64,000 nt of DNA from Paralichthys olivaceus (GCF_024713975.1 NC_091113.1:13280501-13344500), one strand, 5' to 3'. Positions 42,949-57,550 are shown, counted from the stretch's first letter. Numbers and translations: made by a program. Notes: generated from the sequence alone by a model not told the origin.

Positions 42949-45900
42949 GAGTCACAGGCTGATCAGTTTTTCCGAACGTACAGGAATTGGGAATAAAACT
43001 GAAATGTTCCCGCCGCAGCCAGAGAGGCTGTGTTTGAATCCTCACAAAGCTCGCAGATACTCCCGGTGTGGTTGCCTCTTGCTCTTGCTCTTGCTTCCTG
43101 CATATGGCCTCGATAGGTGTCAGCTTGACCTCGTGCCACAGGGGCCGTAAGAGCCGCACATGAAGACCTGCTCATTTATCATCCCTCTGCAGAGAGTGGG
43201 GCTGATGACAAACCGAGGTAATGAGCAGCTCTCTGATACGTGAGGGCTTCCCTCCTGAGATCCAAAACCACAAGAACCCCAAGGAACCCCACACAGCTCC
43301 ACCCCCATGTGGCTCCGCACAGACAAGGCCGGCAATCAGCATGATGGATTTCAGCCCTGACACGCTTTTCCCCAAGTGGCCCAATTAGGAAAATACTTTT
43401 AGTGGTTTTTTTCTTTCTTTTTTTATAACAAAGCTATGGTTCTCAATGTGTCTTAGTGTCCAGTGTTCTGTAGACCAGAAGATGGATTGACTAAAAGGAG
43501 GAAATTTAGTTTCATTATGGTTCAGAATGAGGGGTTGTGGAAATCCCTTTGCACAAAGGGAAAGCGAGAAACCAGATTTGAGAAGATTGAGGCAGTAGGT
43601 GCTGGAGTCAGAAACCAAAAACAGCAACACGCACTTTTGAAAAATGAGTTTGAATGAGCGCCATCCAACAGCAGAGTTCCACAGAGGGGTGTGAGGGACT
43701 CACTGCAGCCCACTAATTCGTAAGAAAACAGGTCTTTAGGAGCCCGCACATGAGCCGAGGGCCAAACTTTACAAACTCTCAAAAGTGAGTGTCAGTGTGT
43801 GACTGTGTGACGGATGAGTCTATACGTCTCCCATGAGAAGAGCTTTCATTAGTAAATGGTGATCACTCTCCTCAAGCGTTTACAAGACTGCAATTTTCTC
43901 TAAGCGAGTTGTTTTGGCAATTCCTCCTCGGAGGCCCCCGCCTGAGAACAATCATCCACGACATGTTTGTCAGTTATTTGAAAAATTGACAACAATCTCA
44001 AATTGCACCTATTATTCACATCTCAGGCTTCTGGAACAGCTGCATTTAAAAAGCCAGCCGTGATTGCATATCTTTGCTTGCCAACAGGAACGCTTGGCGG
44101 CACCAGTCAGCTTCACCTTGTTAACTACCTCCAGACTGTGCTGTTGTTTTGTCGGAGCGGAGCACAGAGGAAGGCTGAAGCTGCCTTATTGTGTAAACTC
44201 AGAGAAACAGCTACTCTGGCTCCGTTCAAATTTGAATGCATCGACAAACACCTCAGGAGCTCATAGAGTAATGAGCTGCATCTTTTCATCCTCAGTCAAT
44301 TTTAACACAGCATTTAATCCAAGCACTTTCAACTGTTTACTCTTTTTTCATTTTTTTTTAAATCTCTGCCGAGGAGATTATTTCTTCGTCAGGATTTGAT
44401 GTTAGTTAGCAGGATTATGAAAAAACTACTGGACTCGTAAGTGTTCTAGTGAAATATAGCCATTTTGGTTGATGTGGTTTTTAAGTTAAGTTTTATGTTT
44501 AGTGGTAATGTAGCCACCATGACAGTTGGGTGTGTTTGACTGTTCATGTGGTAAGTGGCAATGTTTAAACTAAACAAATCATCCGTGCTGATGTTTTGCA
44601 GTGTTCTGGGTTCAGGTTGTGATCCAACATCAAAATCCTCGTCTCACATAAATTTCTTCCACACAAGCTCTCACAATATGCTATTTCTGATCATTTTATT
44701 TTGTTCCTCATCACTTAGCGAAAAGACAAAAGCAGCAGCAACTTCATACACTGAAGTTTGGTTTGGCTCTGTAGTGTGAGAGTGAGCCCTCCTCTCAGTA
44801 CAGGCCCCCTGTTGTTCACGCCCGTGATGAACCGGGGGCGAGCACTGAGCTCTGTCCTCGCTGCTATACATCACTTCAAGGGCTGCCCTACAGGAAGGAC
44901 CATTTTCCCATCATCTCTCAGTCAGCGAGGCAGTTTCTCTCCACATTAATGGACCAAATGGGCCGACGACTGGCACCGAGCGCTCTCCATCCTTCCCTCT
45001 CCCCCTCGCTTTATTTCTGCCTTTGTATACTGTTCCTTTTTTTTTTCTTTCTTTCCCAGTCTGCTTATTCCTCCCTCTGTCTCTCCACTTCCCTCTCAAC
45101 ACATTTTCTGTCCGTCCTGTTTTCGGCATTTTGGCCGCGCCGTCCATAAATCACTTGTCATATCACTGTTGCATACTGCTGGCCCTGCTGCGGCGGCCTG
45201 TGGTGCGATTTAGCTGCAAGTTGATTTTCGTGCAGAGTGATACTTTGTATGTCAGTGCCTCCGTCAGTCGCACACAATTCGGACACGGCGAGTTTTCCAG
45301 CCAGCCCTGAACTTTCTTTTCTCTTTTCATGCGAGAGAATGGAATTAAGTCGGTGCATTACTGACTTGAGTTTTTCTGGCCAGGCACATTGTTTTACTTG
45401 GCCGCCACGCTTATAGTCTGTTGAAACTGGCCTTTTTTTCATGTCTATAAATGGGCTCTTTTCATGAATCCATGAGGGAATGCTTGCTTTTTGAAGGGAT
45501 TTAAGAGGATACTGCACCATACTCAGTCAGCGGCCCTCGATTTGCGCTGCATATTCGCACACTCCATCATATTGAGGCTAATATGGTATGGCTGCGCTTG
45601 CTGCATATGAATTGTCATGGTATTTATCATAAGGCTTGCCAGAGCGCTGGAGACGGGAACAACTGGAGTGGTGATGAGAGGAGTTAGTGAATTGCTTCCT
45701 GTCTCGGAGAGGTGACGAGTGAGAGAGAAAAGGAGGCAGCAGGCGCTCAGAGCACAGATAGCAGGGAAATGAGGGAAACCACTGAAGCGATGGGAGAACA
45801 TGTTGTCACATATTATATGACTGTTAGTTTAGTCTGTCCAAAACAAAAAGAGCATGAATGTCAATTTGGGGTTTTACAGGGGATCATGGATTGTGAACCC

Positions 45901-46011
45901 AGCTCTACTTTCTCAGAGAGAGGCTCGGCGTGTCCTTCCGCCTCCGTCTTTACGCTAAAAAGCTCAAACTAAAAAAGTAGAGATGTTGTGAAGACACAAT
46001 GTTGCATTTAT

Positions 46012-46425
46012 ACCTTGCACAAGGACGTATAGTTATATTTCCAACTGTGTTTGTTTGGATTACTCAAAAACCTACCAGACAGATCGCCACAAAACTTGGA
46101 AGTGGAAGTATGTGGTATATGTCAGGAAAGAACCCATTACATTTTGGTGTGGATCGGTATCATGGGGCAGATCCACGATTTTCTTTTCCCACTTTCTTTA
46201 CTTAGAGATAAAACGAGATTGTGCGTATTTCCACATTTTCATTGATTTATCAGAGAGTAACTTATGGATTTCAAGAGAAAGAATCCGGCATGTTTAGAAG
46301 GGCTGATATTTATGAGTGTGTGCAATTTGTTGCAGATCCAAATCAAAATCCAGAGCTAGTAAATTTAAATGTGGATCCATAAGGGGCCTGTTCGGCCTTG
46401 GGGGAGTGTGCTCCTTGGTTTTTGT
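46012..46425 (+). repeat. dispersed repeat family B, copy 3 (most complete)
   Basis: The longest copy here: CCTACCAGACAGATCGCCAC, AAACTTGGAAGTGGAAGTAT, GAAAGAACCCATTACATTTT, GGTGTGGATC, CACTTTCTTTACTTAGAGAT, GATATTTATGAGTGTGTGCA, GCAGATCCAAATCAAAATCC, then an end with CGGCCTTGGGGGAG. Open frames across it are chance. Confidence 0.7.
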
Positions 46426-49400
46426 GTGGTTTTAAAAAAGTGTCTTATCTTTGTGCTAACAGGCTGCTGGTGGAAGCTTCACATTTAACCTTCACCGTAG
46501 GTCTTCTCATGTTATTATTAGAAAGCAAAGCAAATAAGCATAGTTGCCAAAATCTCAAACTATTCCTTTGAGAATTCCAACATGCAATGACTTAACCACT
46601 GATAATGTCAAGAACTGTCATGTTTGGGTTCTGGGGAGAACTAACTTAACATGTCTAATGGTTCGATCCCCTCTGGGACGGCTCAAACTGAACACGTCCG
46701 CTCCCATGGAACCGAAGCCCTCCACACAAACATCAGCTACATTGACATTATATTAAAATTGTTTAATGGTGAGTTGACCAGCTTTTTGAGTGCTGGTGGT
46801 TTCTGAGGTTTTAAGGATTTTCTTTCTCTCCAAGAGCAAAAAAGTCTGCAGTGATATTGTGTTACCCAGCCTGTCTGCCTTCAGCTCGACCGACAGGAGT
46901 TTAACTCAAGTAGTCACATAACCCCTGCCTCCAGAAACGCTCGGATAATCATAATTTCTTCATGCTATTATTATTGGAGTATTATGTTCATTTTTGGTTG
47001 TCATTATTTTTGGAATTTTATGTACAATTGTGATCTTCTTCCCCAATTATGCCCATGGTTTAGTAACAAAGATATGTGAGTGTGTTTTCCAAATTGTGAG
47101 CTACTGAGTTTTCTTGTAGATAAATTCTTTGCAGCTTTGGTAAATAGATGCATAAAAACAAACAAACAAAGAAACTAATCATGTCCGGTTTTGGTTTGGC
47201 TTTTATTTCTAGTGTTTGCTTCATTATTGTTGAAAGTTCTGTTGTCAGTGGTTCTGCATTTCAGACAGTTTTGCACTTACATTTTAAATTAAAACATGTT
47301 GGTAAAGTTTAAATATTTTACAGACCAAATAGCAGATAAGCTGGTGGAGACCAAAAGAGAGCTAAAGGGAGTGAAACCTTTGTCAGGTGGAGACAACCAT
47401 GACGCCAAATGAATGATAATGTTGCTGTCTCTTTTGGATGTGCTAATAATAACAAGCAAGTAAACATCTAATTGACTTAGTGATAAAAAGAAAATAGATG
47501 TTTCTGATGCCCAGAGGTTGTGAGAAAAAGACTAACAGATTTCTGGCCTCAGTCTGGATTTGGTTTCTGTGTTGTTGGCAGGGGACACAACATTGTGTTG
47601 CAACACTCCAAACTAAATGTGATCCATGAAATTCAGTATGTTGGGTTAAACTGACTTTCTGCACATATGCTTCAGTTATAATTTCTAATGATAAAATAAT
47701 GATGATAATGATGATGATCATTAAAGCGTATGCGTGCATCTCTTATCACAACCAAATCATCTAAAAAAAACCCAGACTGTCGCGTTAGCCTCCGCAGTAT
47801 CTTTAACTTGTAAAGTTACGAGGCTCCACTCTCACTGACACTGAATAATCCATATTTATATTGTTACAGACTAAATGACGTGTGAAGGCCCACCGAGCAC
47901 GAACACACACATCGACATTAGGTTTCCAACTGGATTACGTCTGTAATCACAATCTTCCACCACACACCACGCTGCTATACGCTCTCTCAGATTCCCATTC
48001 ATGACCACATGACCCCGTCTTGAACCTTTGACATTGTATACCCCAAATGTAGTGTGATGTGATCGTAAAAGGTTGACTGCTGCATTCATCAAACCGCAAT
48101 GAACTTTCCCTGTGTCTGTTTCCCCTCTTCTTCCCTCCTTCATCAAATGACACAGTGGAACTCCCAGCTCCCAGCCCACTTTCTTTTCTTTCACGCTTCC
48201 TGTCAGTCAGTCAGTTTTTCTGTGCGACAGATGTGTGCTTCGAAGTGAAGTCAGCTTGCTGCTTTCTGCCAAACCCCCCTCAGTTAGGACATTTGATACT
48301 GCTACTTCATAGGAGGGACTCGGCTTAATGTGTCATTTCACAATTACCCTTAACGTCTGTCCTGAGACATGTTCAATGCTCCCAGGAAACTGTGTCACAG
48401 AAATCCTAAAGAATAAAACATAGAACTTATATGGTTTAAAGTTAAACGCTGCTTATTAGCAAACAGCTAGGTGACGTGAAACAGAAACCTTTGACGTTAC
48501 ATGTTGTCCTGTAGTCTGTTGTTATAATACATTTTCTTCGGAGATCCAGATTGTAATCTAGCAATTGTATTTAGCTTTAGATCTATTTGACATACTCTTA
48601 CAATATATAATACTATGGTTAAACTATGCCTTTCTCTGTTAAAAAAAGTTAAATTTTCTATCCAGACATGGGTTCAGTTACTCCAGCACAAAATGTGATG
48701 TCAAGAACCTCAGCAGCCATCAGTGTCTACTTTTGTCCCGTTAAGTCCGCAGCTTATCCTTATTTATGAAGATAGAGGTAGAATGGGCTTAGGAAAACAT
48801 CAGAGATGACAGAATATAAATATCAGATATCAATATTGAAGCGCTGCTCTGCGGGCAAAACCAACATCCGAGTGGAAATGACCCAGACGCACTTCTTCAT
48901 CAGACGTCCAGAATGAATCCCCAAACCCGACATCTGAGGGAACCTGAGCTAGTGTGTGTGTGGGAGGAAGATGAGACAGAGAATTATACAGATAACAGAA
49001 GTGTTTCTGATTCGTCAGCAAGATTGATTTTCATGCTTGCATGCCAATAAAAAGGTTTGGTAATTCAGTTTAAGCGAAAGACACATGAGGAAAGGGGAAG
49101 ACACAGACACAAAGAAAGTTATACTAGAAAAAAAGCAGGGATGAATAGAAAGGTAAAGAGCAATAAAAAGCAAACGCAAGAGAAAGAGTCAAAGAAACAG
49201 ATGCACAGCAAAAAAGACAGGAAAAGAGCCTCATCTCATCTCATACAGGTTCATGAGTGATAGCAGCCAAAGAACTAGCGAGTGGCCTGTTCCCGCTGCC
49301 GTCCGCCCTCTGCTTTATTTCATCATGAAAGTTTTATGCATGGAAAAATAACAAGACATTGAGCCAAGGGGCTCGATGGCTGAAAGAAAAGAAAAGGAAA

Positions 49401-50668
49401 AAAAACAGAGCCCTCTGAGACAAAAGGCTTCTGTTGTTTCTAAATCAATGTTAATTTGTGACTTGGCGGACCCCTGCCTGGAGGAAGCTTGTGGTTAAAA
49501 AAAAAGAAAATTAGTCTCTTTTTCTCGTTCACATTCGCCATCTGTGGGTTGTTTTTTATGAAGACCTTGTGGTTTAGCCCGAAAGTTTGGATTTCACCTC
49601 TGCCCCCATGAACACCCACACCCCTCCCCACCCAAATGATCTTTTGACCAAGTGGGAATCAGTGTAGCGATGGCAACAAATCAGAGGAGAAGCTTCATCC
49701 TGGGATCTGTCCACATCACAGCGGCAACACTTGTAGAAACCTTTAGCCTGCATTTGTCCTCGGTATAATTTGATATTTAATGCCAGCAAATAGAAGTCAG
49801 TGTATTCTAAATCCCGAGTCTCTCAGTGTTTCAAAGCTTATTTACTGATCAGAGGTCACACCGAGGTGGATTTACAGTGACGGAGCATTACACTTTTTGT
49901 ATTCCTTTGTTTTTCATGAGATCAAAGAAGGAGCTGATGAGACGATGACAAAGAACACATCTGTGTGACAAGAACTACCTAAAATGACATGAACCATCTT
50001 TGAGAAAAAAATATTTGGATGTGTACTTTGACTTTTTAGTTTGGTCTATGTCTCCTCAGCTAACATAAAGAAGGTTTATGATGTAAACTGCAGCCAGCCA
50101 CCAGGGGAAAACGTTTGTTTCCATCTTTATATACAGTTGATGGTTGCATGTGTCAGTAAGTGTCAGTAAGAGTGTGAATCTTAAAAACTGTTGCAGCAGT
50201 GTCGAGTCTTGTTGCTGCAATGCTTTGTACTGACCAGAATTACAGAGTTTTTATTTTGAAAGGCTATGACCTTGGGTTTGACAATTAAGTAAATAATTCA
50301 AAATTAATGACAATTAATCTTCAACCAGGTAGGATTAACACAAAGTTTTCTATCTTCACTATGCACCATATACTGTATACAAAGCTCTGCACACAACCTC
50401 CAGCACAAAAACAATAAAAAGTGGCAGCATATTATGTAGAACTGTTTGAGGAGGACTTACTAATGAAAAGGAATAATTATTAAGAAGCCTCATCAGAGCA
50501 TTAACACAGGACAAGGGAACAGAAGATTCCAAACAGGCTGAGTCAGAACGGGCACTGCACTAGTTTTACCAATTTTATGACTGGCCAATATCATTTGTTG
50601 TCAAGTTAAAGTACTCTCTGGAAACTTTTGTTTGTTTGAAAGGGTTGAATATGAGCCAGTTTCTGTGA

Positions 50669-50734
50669 ATGTGTGTCTGTGTGTGTCTGTGTGTGTCTGT
50701 GTGTGTCTGTGTGTATCTGTGTGTGTGTCTGTGT

Positions 50735-50772
<38 letters not shown>
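50669..50772. repeat. compound (TG)n/(TGTGTC)n microsatellite
   Basis: Over 100 bp of GTGTGTCT units grading into a pure (TG)n run. Translated frames (THTHTH) are artefacts. Confidence 0.95.
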
Positions 50773-50774
<2 letters not shown>

Positions 50775-52988
50775 TCAGATGAATTAAATTTATGAACAAA
50801 TCTGTAAAGAAGAGATTTGCAAGTGTATTGACAATTGGAGATGTGTAGACAAATTGGCAAATGCGTGCATATATCTGTAAATGTGTAATGTGCATTTAAA
50901 GATTAAAACATTTCTGATTATGCACACATAAATTAAGAAACAGTTACACAACCCTCCAAACACACACAAATACTATGGCTACAACAATAATATGACCCAA
51001 TACATAACTCTGTAACACTTTTATAAATATAAAGTGGACAATGAGCTTTTGTAGTTCTAACAAATCCAACAGAGTGATAGGTCTTCTCTCTAGAAGTGAT
51101 GTCAGTAGTAGTTGCAGGATTGATAAAGCAGGATATCCAGTATTTAAATCACAAAAATAAGGGAGTGGTCTTTAGTCAGCTTCCTAAATGTAAACAAACA
51201 CCTAACAGCATCAAATGTTCACAATGTAACAAAGAAACTTGGTTTGGACCATAGTTCAAATATTTTCAGGTGAGAAATGCCCTGAACCAATTTCCAGCTT
51301 GCATAAAGATAAACGCTCAGTTTTCATTTCCTCCAAAATATGAATTTACTCAAAGTTGTGTTTGAATACTGCCGAACACGATGTGAATATGAAACACAAA
51401 CAGTCATATTGCCACATGAAGTTGCAAACCAAACACATCCTGTATTAATCAAACGTCCAAAGATAGAAAAGAAGAAAGTGAGACAATGACGACCAGGAAA
51501 AGTGAGAGAAAATAACATGAAAGAAAGCAACGATGTTGCCTCATGTTACACTCTACATTCACCAGGAGGAAAAGCATTCCTGGTTATTCTCTGAGGTTCA
51601 AGACGTGAAATGAGAAAAATTCCATCCATCACCGACGATAAAGACAATGTTATTGCAAGACTCACAGTCTTGGGTTACATGATGTTTGTCTCCCTGGAAA
51701 CAAGCCCATTGGAGAGGCGGCAGGGTTAGTAGCTGAGGCGAGATCAGAAACAGGTGAAGGCTCTCTCTCGGTCATTCTGTCTTTTTACTGCACCGCACGA
51801 CGTGGAAGGAAGCCTGACGCCAACAGCAATTGCTCACTGTGGTCAAATATTACAATTTTCTTGTAAAAAGGAATGCAGGAGAAGGCGCTCAGTGTGTGTT
51901 CTGGATGAAAAGGCACTAACCATTGTATTTAGGTCATCATGGGACACTAAAACCCAGATAAATTCAATTTTCTCGAAGCAGCTTGCAAGTCCACATGGCA
52001 GTGACAGAGCACTGACTTTGTGAGGCTAAGCTCAGCTTCACCTGAGCGCCATCGATCTCCATTTACGGGAACTGTGCGTGCAAGAAAGTTAGGTCTGGTC
52101 TTGATTGGGAGGCGAGGGGAGAGGCAGCCAATTTGTCATCATTTGGGTGAGAACTTGTCTGACTGACATGCTCCCTCAGTGACCTCTCTTTGTGCTTTGA
52201 ACTGATAACAAAACTGTATGTGTGCGACTGTGTTTGAGTCAGGGGAGACAAATGACACTGATGAGAGAACAGGGGACATTAAAGAGAAGCACAGGGTTTC
52301 ACATATTGTTTCATTTTAAAGGATTTGATATCAGGAAGATATCAGGAAGATTTCAGTTGATGCGTTGACTGATGGGCATCAAAATGAAAATCACAGAGTA
52401 CAGAATATCAAATGAATTCAATACTGCCATACTTGTCCAGACTTGTTAAGCTATAGTCCAACAGGAAATACTTCAAAAAGCTGTGAAGGCATAAAAACCA
52501 CTGAGATGTTGGTGGAGTCCAAACACAGAGCTCAGAGAAGAGAGAATATTGGACTGACGTTCGCTCGGAGGATGGAAACATTGCTTCAAATAAAACATCA
52601 ATATTGCTCTATGTCTGCTTAATGGGTAAATATGCAATTGTTTGCGAAGTCTTGAGCCAACCACATCTTCCCCTTGTGTCCAAAAAAAAAGAAATTAATA
52701 CAACTTTCATTTGAAGGCGATAATGGACAAACTTTATTATTCAGCAGTACAATTTTCCACATGAGGAAAACTTCAGTCTGAAATGTCTCAATTAAGTCAA
52801 AGTTAGTTAAGTCAGTTTTTACAGGAAGATTATTTTTAACAGTGTTTTGTAATTAAATTGAAGCTGTCCTCTCTGGTCAACATGAAAGTTTGCAGGTTCA
52901 GATCTGTTTCAAAAGTTCAAAGACACAACGTTATGGATACTGTAATGACTAATAGGTTATGTCAGTCAGAATTCTTCACAGAAAAGCA

Positions 52989-53011
52989 TGTGTGTGTGTG
53001 TGTGTGTGTGT
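52989..53011. repeat. (TG)n microsatellite
   Basis: A short pure TG tract, followed by TTGGGGGG. Confidence 0.9.
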
Positions 53012-54801
53012 TGGGGGGCACAGATAAAGATCTTAGTACATATTGGTTATTACATAATAAATAACATCATAACACTATTGTTACAGTAATAGTGTGAAGT
53101 CTTATTCTATAGTCTGTGACTCACACTGTGTTATGAGTCATTGTCAGCAGCATCAGAATGAAATGAAGTGCCCTGGTTTTCATAAACCAAATCTGACCTT
53201 GATTATGAGAAGTAGAGAGTTGCTGTGTTTCAGAGACTGTTTTCTTTTTTCTTTTACAATTGGTAGCCGAGCAAATAACCCTGTACAGGGTTCCAGCCAG
53301 ATACTGTATACAGTAAGGCTGCAGGCATTATGAAAGGTGAATAATTACATCACCTAAATGATCCTTTGGCTGAAAGCATGGACTGGAAGATTAGCTCCCT
53401 GGAGAGAGAATTTAAAAGAACCTCCAATCTCTTTAACCCTGCTGGCTTGAGGACGACTGCTGAGGCAAACAAGATGTAGAAAAGACTCCAGATTTCAATT
53501 TTATTTTTTTTTCATTCAGATGATTTGGATAAACAAGCTGCAGGTATGTGTACGCCAACAGTTTTAAGAGTTTCCCACCTCTTTAAGTTGCTTCACAGGT
53601 CTTTTGGGGTTCTCACAGGCCAACAAAAACGAGTTAAGGGGAGAAGAAGGCAAAGTTCAGCTTTGACCGGTTGTGACTGTATGAACAGAGTGAGCATTCT
53701 ATCCATTTCTATAAAAGAATAAAAAATAAATGCGTTGTATATTATTTTCAACTGTGACTTCTTAATTGGTGCTGCGTCATCCTGCTGCCAGAGTTTTCTC
53801 TCACATGCTTTTGGTTTCAGTCGAAGGGCCCAGCCACACATACGCAAACATGAAACAAATATTGCTGGTCAACTAAGTTCACCGATGTTGAACTTCGCCA
53901 AAGAAAGCAAATATTTTATTTGCCCCCTCACTCATGCTGATAGGAAGTCAATTGGGAGAGTCCACAACTGCTGCATTTGACCTGTTCTGGAAATGCAGGG
54001 GGAAGTACATGATTTTGAAATGTTAAAGTAATTACCACACTACAAACTGCAGCATCACTAGACTGTTTGTCTCTTCAGTAGTTATATTACCCACATTGGA
54101 AAAATACCTCTTTTTCTGGGCTGAGTTTCATTCAACAATAGATGTAATGTGACAGCACTTGACTAAGTTTCAATTTCAGTTGAGATAGATTGTTGAAATA
54201 GTTTCCCAGGATATAAATCACTAAGTGCATCTTTTTTCTTTTAATTGAGCCTTCAAATAGCACTCATCAAAAGGTATTGTGATTGTAATATGCTTGTTAA
54301 AATGGATAAAACAATACCAGGTACAAAAACACATCTATAAGAATGACTCATTTCTGCAGCCCTGATGAAATCATTAAAAATGTAATAAATAGAATACATT
54401 CAGAGATTTTGATTTTAACGCAGGCAAAATGTCAGATCTTCAAATGCTCCTCCTCTAACATGACACGTAGCCCAAAATTACAACTTTATTCTCAAAATCT
54501 CCTAATTGTATTTCCTTTAAGCGGCCAAAATACTCATTCACGATTGCCTATTAGGAGTAATGAAACCTTTGTTATGGCACTAGCACATGTAATGCCAACC
54601 TGTTTTGTTGTAAATGTAAAAATATGCCCCATAACTCATATATTAAAGGATAATTGTGAGCAAATGCAAAGCTCACGCAGGACGTAGAGACAACTGCTAT
54701 GCCACACACTTTGGTACGTTAACGAGTTGAACAGTGGTTCTTTGTTAGCAGACAGAAACACTCTCCCTGTGCGATCACCACAGGATGCAGGCCTCATAGA
54801 A

Positions 54802-54922
54802 AACACACACACATAAACACACACACACAGACACACACACATAAGCTAAGGGAACTTAAACGTCCCAGTAGTCGGCCGGGCTATGAATGTTTAATAAGCG
54901 AGGACGAGGGCCAGTCGAAATT

Positions 54923-54957
<35 letters not shown>
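54802..54957. repeat. paired (CA)n microsatellites
   Basis: An interrupted CA tract at 54802-54841 and a pure (AC)16 at 54926-54957, separated by about 85 bp of unique sequence. A TG-rich block follows at about 55.03 kb. Confidence 0.92.
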
Positions 54958-54959
<2 letters not shown>

Positions 54960-55477
54960 GCAGACTTAATGAGGGGTGTCTCACACATCGTGCTTCAACT
55001 GACGCCAGGTATGGTTGTGTGGGCGTTTGCATGTGTGTGAGTGTGTGTGTATCATATGTATGTGTAAAACATGCCGTGAGCGGTGGTGGGGGGTGTGAAC
55101 AAAGGTGTGAATTAAACACTTAACTAAACCGTTCCACTCATCGTTTCCAGCACTTGGACAAACACATTACATCCCTCTATCATATTTCTTTGTGTATTTT
55201 ATGTTGCAGTAGCTTTATACACAATAACTCTGTGGAAATATCCTGAACACACACTCAACTGTGACTCCAGGCTGCGTAGTGTTGTCTGGGGTCAGTTAAA
55301 GGACCGAAATTGGCCTTTGAGTTCATGTTTAAATGTTGTTGCAGTTTATCATCGAGTAAAAAGCGAGACCTCTGTAGTGAGAACATGCCAGAGAGCCATC
55401 TACACAGATAAAACTTTATTTGACAGATATTGTAACTTTAGTTATTATTGCTTCACTTTGCAAGGTCCAACCGCCGT

Positions 55478-55690
55478 AGCAAAATTGCTTTGGCTCAGAT
55501 TTGGCCCACACTGTCAACCTGCCCAAAAACCATGTGGAATGATTGCACTTGGGAGGTCCGTCCCCTCCTTTGCCAGATCTGGGCCACAAGTAAGCCATCG
55601 CAATACCGCATGTCAACCAAAGGTGACAAAGTTGGCCCGAATTTTTTATGTGCTATTTGGGTCATATTCATCAATTACATGGGCCACTTA
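55478..55690 (+). repeat. dispersed repeat family A, copy 2
   Basis: Contains CAGATTTGGCCCACACTGTC, CCATGTGGAATGATTGCACT, CAGATCTGGGCCACAAGTAA, GTCAACCAAAGGTG and GGGCCACTTAAGGCTAGGGT. Words are shared, in inverse orientation, with 37.2-37.6 kb (GTTGACAGG, GGCCACCTTTGG). Confidence 0.6.
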
Positions 55691-57250
55691 AGGCTAGGGT
55701 TAGTTCATTTTTCATTTTTTCTTTTTACATTGTCGCTGGTCCTGATTGGTATTTGCCTGTTGGGTAAACACTGCAGTGACTAGTGGTGTTATTATATCAA
55801 AGGTCAAACATCAGCACGAAGTCAGAAATAGGAAGCAGGTCCTGGGCTGCGTTACGCCTGAACAAAACATTTCTTTAAATATAAATTGTTTTTGACGTGC
55901 AAGTGTCGCAACTATTGCAGCTGGGAAAGCAAATTGTTGAAATGCTTTAAAAACACATCAGCAAATACAAAACCTCTTAAAATAAGTAGAATACAAATAA
56001 GCCTAATGTATTAAATAACTTAATTATAAAATACTTTTCACAACCATGGCTTCTACCATCTTGAATTGATTCAAGCAGCAGCATTTGCATTATTTAGCAT
56101 CCATTATGTGCACTGCTTTTAATACATTAGGGTTTATTTACATGTTGCTGCTGATTGGGCAACACCTCTGACAAACCCACCAAATGAGAGAAAATGTACC
56201 TCAAACACCGTTTTGAGCAAATGCATATTTCCACCAAAAAAATGGAACAAAATCGTTAAAAAACGTTTTGACCAAACCAAGTTTTCAGTGTCAAAAAATT
56301 CCTTCCAAAATGGTTATTGACTCATTTTTCAGTGACATGCGTGTGTAAACTACAGAGAAGTTTAGTCATAATGGAAAATGTTACGTTCCCTCATTAGTCA
56401 CAGTCATATAGGCTGAATCCATCTGATATGGATCGCCCGGTACCTTCTGTGGAAATGCAATTTGGCAAATGCAAATATACACTGAGCTCATGATTTGACA
56501 TTCTTCTGTGTGTGTGTTTAATCTCACTGCGTCCATTGCCACTGCCTGCATTACTATATCGCCCTCCACACAGTAGCAGCTCTGCAGAGCTTTGTGGTCA
56601 GCTCCTCGTACCACATTGTTCTGCACAGTAGAGACCAGTTTCTGCTCACGCCTTCTCCTGTTGCACTGGTTTGATGGGTATTTGCCTCCCCCTCGGGCCT
56701 GAGCTGTCTCTGCAGCAGGATGTGTTTGTTGTTTCTTGCGCTTGCACAGCCAATTAAGGTTAATGTGATAGACGTGACATAAGCACATGAAAGCGTCTGA
56801 GGTTTCCTGGCAAAATGCTTTAACTGAGAGGTACTCCAAGTAAGCGTGTATGTATGTGTGTGTGCATGTGCGTGTGTGCGAGATGGAACATACAAGGCCT
56901 GAAGCGAACCTTGAGGTTGTAAATTGTCAACGATGTCTGGACGAACGTCTACCTTTGAAATAAAGTCAGTATTCGTGCATTGCTCTGTCAAACTCTGCTC
57001 GCTATATACACAGAGACCTTTACTCATTTCATCTCTTCACTTTTCATGTTTCTTGCCACAACTTAATCAGGAGCTATAAAGTTTAGAACCTGTGCAATCA
57101 AGCCAAATGGATAAACTGTATATTTCCTGCTGTTGAAAACGGCACATCATAGTTCAGCTTAATGATCCGAAAAAATACTTTCTCTTTCAGCTGCAACACT
57201 TTCAGGGACCTTTGTTATGGGGCATTAAGGTGAACAGTTATGTAGCTAGA

Positions 57251-57550
57251 ATGGCACTCAATAGAACACCTCCGCCAAGGCCCAACAGTCCCTTTAAATT
57301 AAAACAAGCTGCACCAAATTGCATGAACCCAGATATCACTCCCCTAAATATGCCTGGTTATTTTCCATCAAGATCCATGAATTATTCTCTGGGAAATTGG
57401 TAAAAATGTAAAAGAAAAGAATAAAATATTCCTGGATCAGCCCTTTTGTCCGAATCAGTGCCAGAATGTAATGGTTTTTTGACTTGGCTCACATCCCATC
57501 CTCCCACCAAGTTTAGTGGAAATCTGTTCCGAACATTTTGCATAATACCA
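57251..57550 (-). repeat. dispersed repeat family B, copy 4 (inverted)
   Basis: Reads on the minus strand in the family B order. On the plus strand CACCTCCGCCAAGGCCCAAC, GCACCAAATTGCATGAACC, CATCAAGATCCATGAATTAT, then CCACCAAGTTTAGTGGAAAT are visible. Confidence 0.65.

Noticed and set aside
50575..50895. Frames with long THTHTH stretches, also near 1.44, 41.1 and 54.9 kb
   Set aside because: Translation of CA/TG microsatellites.
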